A stretch of DNA of 64,000 nucleotides from Costus lasius (Eukaryota; Streptophyta; Magnoliopsida; Zingiberales; Costaceae). This document shows positions 59,008 to 64,000 of the stretch, piece by piece. Within the stretch, counting starts at the first letter, position 1. Each line of letters starts with the position of its first letter. Where the stretch lies: contig CM050447.1 in assembly GCA_027563935.2 (NCBI GenBank), forward strand, positions 83,995,461 to 84,059,460, read 5' to 3'. The notes below the pieces were generated by a model. The model worked only from the letters and a program-made list of their open reading frames with translations, made no database searches and had not been told where the DNA came from. Both the position numbers and the translations under genes were made by a program.

Positions 59008-59552
59008 TCTTTCGCCGCGCACTCTGAGGAGATCTCCTCCGAAGAACTAGGGGGTGGAGTCTCATCGAGGTCTGAGGGCTCCTCCAAAGGACCGTAGAAA
59101 GGGAGCAGATCCGCCACGTTGAAGACGGGGTGGAGGCCCATGTCCTCGGGTAGGTCCAGCACATAGGTGTTGGAGCTAATCCGCCGCACCACTGCATAGG
59201 GCCCCATGTAACGTGGCCGGAAGTTAAAATAAGCCCTGTTTGAAACTCTCTCAGGGTGGATGTGCACCCTCACCAACTCACCGACAGAAAAATGATGTGG
59301 CCTACGGTGCTGATTGGCCTTCATCACATTATGAGTGTTGCCCAAAAAGATACGATGCCAAACTTCATCATGCAAACTAGCTATATGCTGGGCAGAGGAA
59401 TATGCATGTTCAAACAGATGGGACTCCATGGGTAGGTCATGCAGGTCAATAGGTTTGTGGGGTTGACGGCCCGTAACAATCTGGAAGGGACTAAGACCCG
59501 TAGATGTTATGACCCTCGTACGGGGAGCAACATGGGCGTCGCCCAAGCTCAT
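58881..59552 (-). pseudogene. Element K: integrase C-terminal region running into the LTR
   Basis: In sense it contains STGLSPFQIVTGRQP, a linker, SVGELVRVHIHPERVSN, RPRYMGPYAVVRRISSNTYVLDLPEDM and HPVFNVADLLPFYGP. This is the standard end of a Ty3/Gypsy integrase. After an acidic tail (SSSEEISSECAAKDD) the frame crosses the LTR boundary at 59007 and continues into the LTR repeat as PQKFSIESSSGYPATKTSP before a stop. The catalytic core is absent, and upstream sequence is frame-broken near 59552. Confidence 0.8.
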
Positions 59553-59599
59553 TCCGAGTCCATAACTAAGCCAGGCCTCGGGGAACCAAATCCTGTCTC

Positions 59600-59678
59600 A
59601 GTTTCTCAGAGCATCTCTCGTCTCCAGTAGGATTCGACCCCTTGCCATTACCCTCACAAGTAATGAACCCTCAACCAT
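59600..59678 (-). other. tRNA-like sequence next to the 5' LTR of K (PBS position)
   Basis: In sense, directly after the LTR end, the sequence has an A-box-like CTCAATGGTTGAGG, a 6-bp stem CATTAC/GTAATG around an 8-base loop, and a B-box-like GGGGTCGAATCC. This resembles a degenerate tRNA or the head of a tRNA-derived SINE, in sense orientation. A real primer site should be complementary to a tRNA 3' end, so the usual PBS is not obvious here. Confidence 0.35.
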
Positions 59679-60384
59679 TGAGCTGTAGCTACTGTAGGAG
59701 GGAAGGTCCTTAAAGCCATACTCTAAGGATTTGCACAATGCACGTGAAAATGAGAGAGGGTCTTTAGACGAGGGAAGTGAAAATTGCTTCGGAAATGCAG
59801 CAAAAAACACGATGAAATCAGCGTTGAGTTCGATCGGGGCAACACGAATGCAAAAGAACACAACGGCACACAACTACAGAATGTATCACACTAACCTCAT
59901 AGCAATTTAGCACTCTCACGCAGCAGATTTTAAGCTCGGCACGTTGCAATGGGAAGTAGTGGATTCGCAGGGCACAGCAGTTTGCAGGACCCACGGGGTG
60001 AGGTTTTTGTCGCTGGGTACCCCGAGGAACTTTCTGTGGAAAATCGGACTTGTGCACCCAGTAGTTGTCCGCAGGACCCACGGGGCGTGGTTTTTGTCGC
60101 TGGGTACCCCGAGGAACTTTCTATGGAAAATCGGACTTGTGCACCTGGTAGTTGTCCGCAGGACTCACGGGGTGTGGTCTTCGTCGCGGGGTAGCCCGTG
60201 GAACTTTCTGTGGAAAATTGGACTTGTGCATGTGAAGCTGCCCCCGAATCGGGTTGTTGTCCGCAGGACTCACGGGGCGAGGTTTTCGTCGCTGGGTACC
60301 TCGAGGAACTTTCTGTGGAAAATTTTTGGGGCACCGTTGGGGCCAGGTTTTCCCCCTTCTTTCATGTTCTATGCTCCTGCATCA
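59679..60384 (-). repeat. 5' LTR of element K, shortened (706 bp)
   Basis: 59679-59976 matches 57320-57612, and 59977-60384 matches about 58605-59007. The middle of the LTR, including the TATA box, is missing. The join is at CACAGCA/GTTTGCAGG, with a few bases of shared sequence. It holds four repeat units. Confidence 0.82.
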
Positions 60385-60389
60385 GTATC
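60385..60389. repeat. Target site duplication of element K, right (GTATC)
   Basis: Partner of 57315-57319. Confidence 0.9.
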
Positions 60390-61445
60390 CCTGAGTCTTA
60401 GCCAAAGATCTTAGTCCTTAGATAGTAGGCTTTAAGCCTTGACTTTATTCTATCAACCATGCATCCTAAATCTTAGACTTTAAGCCTCAACCATAAGGCT
60501 AATCATTACATACCATATGCATTGAAATCATAGACCAACGGCCTTGGCTTAGGCTAACTTTGAGATCAAAATCCTAATCATTAGAATTTAGAGTTATGTC
60601 CTACATGCCTCAGATGTTCAACCAAGAACTTAAGTTTATGTTTAGGTTCCCCTATGCCTTAAACTACTCCTCATATACCATTTTTGTTACCCCCTAATAA
60701 AACCAAACCGAGATATAACAACTATACCTGCTATCTTAAGTCCAAATATTATAAAACATGTTTATCTATAACATGATACCATTAAATTTAAAATAATTTA
60801 GCATAATTGTTTAAAGTGAGCTTTTACACCAATACAAATTTTCACAAATATATCAATGATTTCACTTACATGTGCAACATTTATCTTGAAGTTTAAAAAA
60901 AAATCCTCTTGTCCTTGAGCTAATTTCCTTAGTCTAGACTAGAATCTGTAAGTCAACAAATCTCAACAACAATGTTGAGTAAGCCTCTTATAGTGGAAGG
61001 GTAGTCACCTAAAACCGAAGGAGGGAAGACCAACTAAAAGAAATACAAAGAGTGATGTATAAATGTGAAATACAACAAAGCTACATGTATTTGTAGTTTG
61101 ATGAAGACAGCAACCACAAAGATGTCAAACTATGCATGTATCTGGATATGAGAGCACTAATATAATCCATTTGGCCATCATCCCAATCCGTGGGCTCTTG
61201 GAGTTATCACTCTGCTCGTAATATAGAGTGGTACCCCCACACACACTCTGAGATGATCATGTGCACCACCATGCGTACATGTCTTAAAATGCATGCTATA
61301 ATAAACTAGGGATCTGGTCCTATCCACCATGCGGATATCCGTGTGCGCATTCAAAGTATTGTACAAGTAAGATATTACTAGTATAAGAGCAAGTATCACT
61401 ATCATACTGATAACATATGCAAGTAGCATATAACAATAATATCTA
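60390..61445. other. AT-rich stretch, nothing recognised
   Basis: The first 100 bases repeat CTTAGACTTTAAG-type words continued from the left flank of K. No coding frame longer than chance and no LTR edge were seen. Confidence 0.55.
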
Positions 61446-61850
61446 TAAACACATCAAATTACGCCACATTTTTTAAACTATATACACATCAAAAGATGCC
61501 AAACCATTAAATTGTACACAATTCAAGGGATGCAAAACTTATAAACTGAAAACACATCAAAGGATGCAAAATAATAACCTTTGAACCCATCCAAAGATGC
61601 CAACATGATAATTAGAAAACACATCTAACGATGCCAATATGATAATCAGTAAACATAACTAAGGATGTCAACAGAATAATGAGTAAACAACTCTAAGGCT
61701 ACGAACATGATAATCTATGAACACATCTAAGATGTTTGCATAATAATCTATAAACATATCTATGAATGACAACACAATAATCGGTAATCACATCTAAAGA
61801 TGTCAACATGTATAAATTGTATACACCAAAGTTGCTAGATTGATAAACTG
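61446..61850. repeat. Minisatellite of about eleven 34-bp units
   Basis: Diverged units contain AAACACATCTAAGGATGCCAA or close variants, spaced about 34 bases (for example at 61495, 61529, 61562, 61596, 61630, 61663, 61731, 61765 and 61799), with ATGATAATC linkers. Confidence 0.8.
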
Positions 61851-64000
61851 TAAATATGGATAATATAAACTGGTAGAAGGCATATACAAATATATAGAAG
61901 CTAGTTTGAGGACTCACCTTATTAAGATCCAATAATTTTTTTTACATAAAGTTCAACATGTGAGACTAATTAGATGAACCAATCAATCTAAATACTTGAT
62001 TTACATATAAAAACAATCAAATCAATGTCTAACAAGTACAATAAAGCTAACATGGGATAGATCTAGTTTAAAATTTTATGAACCGGTCACTATTTCATTG
62101 AACTGATTCAAAGCCTCTTGAATTGGCTAAAATTGTGCAAAATAGTCTAGATTTAGCTAAACTATATCATATTTCACCTAAACTGAGAATTAATCACACA
62201 ATTGCTCTTAAACTCAGAGCTATCTAAGGACAAATTTTAACCTTTTATAACTAAATAAATGAAAAATTATAAATATATTTATTTAATTTAACCTTTTATG
62301 AAATTGAGAAAGAACCTAAAACTTTCATAGAAATTATAGAAAAGTCCAACATAATACTTCTGAACTCATTATATTATTATTGGGTGAAAAATCCAAAGTT
62401 TTGGACATGACAATTTTACAGTCATAGGATTGTAGAATATTTTACCCATGATATGGATGATCTTTGTATGGGGTAAGGCTCAGTTATGTTGTCATAGTTC
62501 ATTTATGCCTGCCTTGACTTGTTTTAATTGTGGGGATTAAAATATTTGTGAAAAAGAATGTATGATTATGCAAAATCTCATGAGAATTATCTAGAAAAGC
62601 TTTAGCTAATAAGTGAAATAACTACTCATCTAGGGTTTGTTAGTATTTATAAGCACATATATGAGGGTTTTCCTTTGTATATATGCTTGATTTTATTTTC
62701 TTAGTCATTTCTTCTCCCATAGCATGTTCTCTTCCTAGGGCTCATGAGATATCAGCTAAGGAAGCATGATAATTTTGCTTAACCAAGCACTAAGGTATAT
62801 GCACAGTTGAGAATGTTCCACTTTGAGATTTTCCTAGTGGTCTAAGTTTATTTTGTTGCTTAGTATAACTCCTAAGAATCTTATTGTGGTCATCCTTAGG
62901 TAATCAGATAAATATAGGCTTGCCTTATTCTTAAAAAAATTGCTAAGAGCTTCATTTTAGTGCACTTCCTCCCCACTCATGTCGTTTATAGTACCTCTTT
63001 CTAAATAACATTGTAAAAAAAAATTCATCCATCTAGCGGTCCCTTGTATGTATGTTGGTATTCACATAAATTGACTCCGTGCATGTTGGTATTCACATAA
63101 ATTGATTGTTTAACTTAGTTAAATAGAATGTACAAAATTTTTTATATTTCTTAGTGCTAATTAAGTTATTTAATTCTTTCTATGGTGTTGGACTATTTTT
63201 TTTAATCAAAATTAATTTTTCTATAGGTACATGTGCTTCTTCCATTAAGATGACATCAAAGCTAAAGGGATTTAGTTTGATTTCCGTGTGGAAACCTTTT
63301 TCTTCTCTTTTAGGAGTGGGTTGAGGTCAGATGTAGGCATCTTCTCACTCAGGTTCCTAGTATTAGATCCTGGTGGTGTTTCTATGTTGATGTCCCTAGG
63401 TTGTGGGTCTTGAATGATCTTCTCAAAATCCTCAGGATATCCTTGTTCTTAGACTTGATTTTAGGACAGCTCCCAGGATACTTGGAATTTGAGCAGCAGT
63501 TTGATTTTATTCTAGTTCATATATTTATTGGTTTATGTGGAATTTATAAGTTTGAATGGACTGGAAATAAAGGATGCTAAAGTAAATAGTCTAGCGTACT
63601 TGGTTGCTCTTTACTAGATTCGAAATACTACTAATTGGTAAACCAGAACTGTAGTTGCCAATTTAATCCAGAAACTGATCTAAGCTTCTGGCTAAAATCA
63701 GCCCGACTTCAGCAGACTAAGCAAGCAAGATTAGTGAAGCGTTAAATCTATAATCAGAGTCAATTTGCTGAGAACCTTGTTGGTAACTATTGAAAATGAA
63801 ACTTTCGAATCAGGAAATCATAATGCAATGTGATGGATACATGAACTATGATATCAAGATGATTTGGTTATAGATGTCAGAATCATAAAACCATTTTTGC
63901 TGAAGTCCTAGTGAAAATGAATTGCACGACTTACAAATTTGTTCATTAACTATCAGAATGAATCAAGTAAGGATCATAAATTTGGATTCAAGCTGAGTTG
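61851..64000. other. AT-rich stretch, nothing recognised
   Basis: Contains one direct duplication (TGTTGGTATTCACATAAATTGA near 63053 and 63084). I see no gene, tRNA or element end. The last 800 bases are slightly less AT-rich, but no frame is convincing. Confidence 0.5.

Larger units (their letters stand above)
57320..60384 (-). mobile_element. Internally deleted Gypsy element K (3065 bp)
   Basis: The ends are TGATG...CATCA, with a perfect GTATC duplication. The left LTR (3' LTR in sense) is 57320-59007, 1688 bp. The right LTR is 59679-60384, only 706 bp because about 990 bases are missing relative to the left one. The internal part is just 671 bp and holds only the integrase C-terminus, so Gag, protease, RT, RNase H and most of integrase are gone. 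It could only have moved, if at all, with proteins from a relative; alternatively the deletions came after insertion. Confidence 0.85.

Overview
This window looks like gene-poor, repeat-filled nuclear DNA of a flowering plant with a large genome. I see no host gene that I would defend. Almost everything before about 60.4 kb is LTR retrotransposon or debris of LTR retrotransposons. The species cannot be named from this. Several families prime from initiator tRNA-Met, as usual in plants, and the Copia elements resemble the Angela/BARE-1 lineage (long LTR, leader of about 1.8 kb, single gag-pol frame). That lineage call rests on family knowledge.

1-30731 is one deep nest. The oldest member is Copia element D (minus strand; 5' LTR 28801-30731; internal 25638-28800 and 14163-16563; 40 bp of its 3' LTR at 14123-14162). 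Copia C (plus strand, 16564-25637, two complete 1677-bp LTRs, target duplication CTCCT) sits inside D's integrase. Copia B (minus; 5' LTR 12440-14122) sits inside D's 3' LTR. Copia A (minus; 5' LTR 7859-9505) sits inside B's protease domain. Gypsy element G (minus; 5' LTR 2777-2951) sits inside A's reverse transcriptase region and runs off the left edge. D itself lies in an older repeat (R1, from 30732).

30732-50355 is older and rearranged. It holds R1, an LTR fragment, a Gypsy gag-protease fragment (H1), and two copies in opposite orientation of an Athila-like element that lacks reverse transcriptase and integrase. Both copies keep gag-protease, then a spacer with palindromic TACGG boxes, then an ATHILA ORF-1-like frame, then a 3' tail and an LTR that itself carries the TACGG boxes. 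A Gypsy 3' end (H2) lies between them.

50356-57314 holds the integrase end of a Tat-like Gypsy element with two tandem arrays, an unassigned GC-rich patch, and a second copy of the old repeat (R2) interrupted by a solo Angela-type LTR with target duplication GTATG. 57320-60384 is a short, internally deleted Gypsy element (K) with target duplication GTATC. 60390-64000 is AT-rich, with one minisatellite of about 34-bp units and no recognisable gene.

The genes do not form a pathway. Each element encodes, or once encoded, Gag, protease, integrase, reverse transcriptase and RNase H for its own copying. By coding capacity most copies are dead. G looks the most intact in the part visible. C is young by LTR similarity but has one frameshift.
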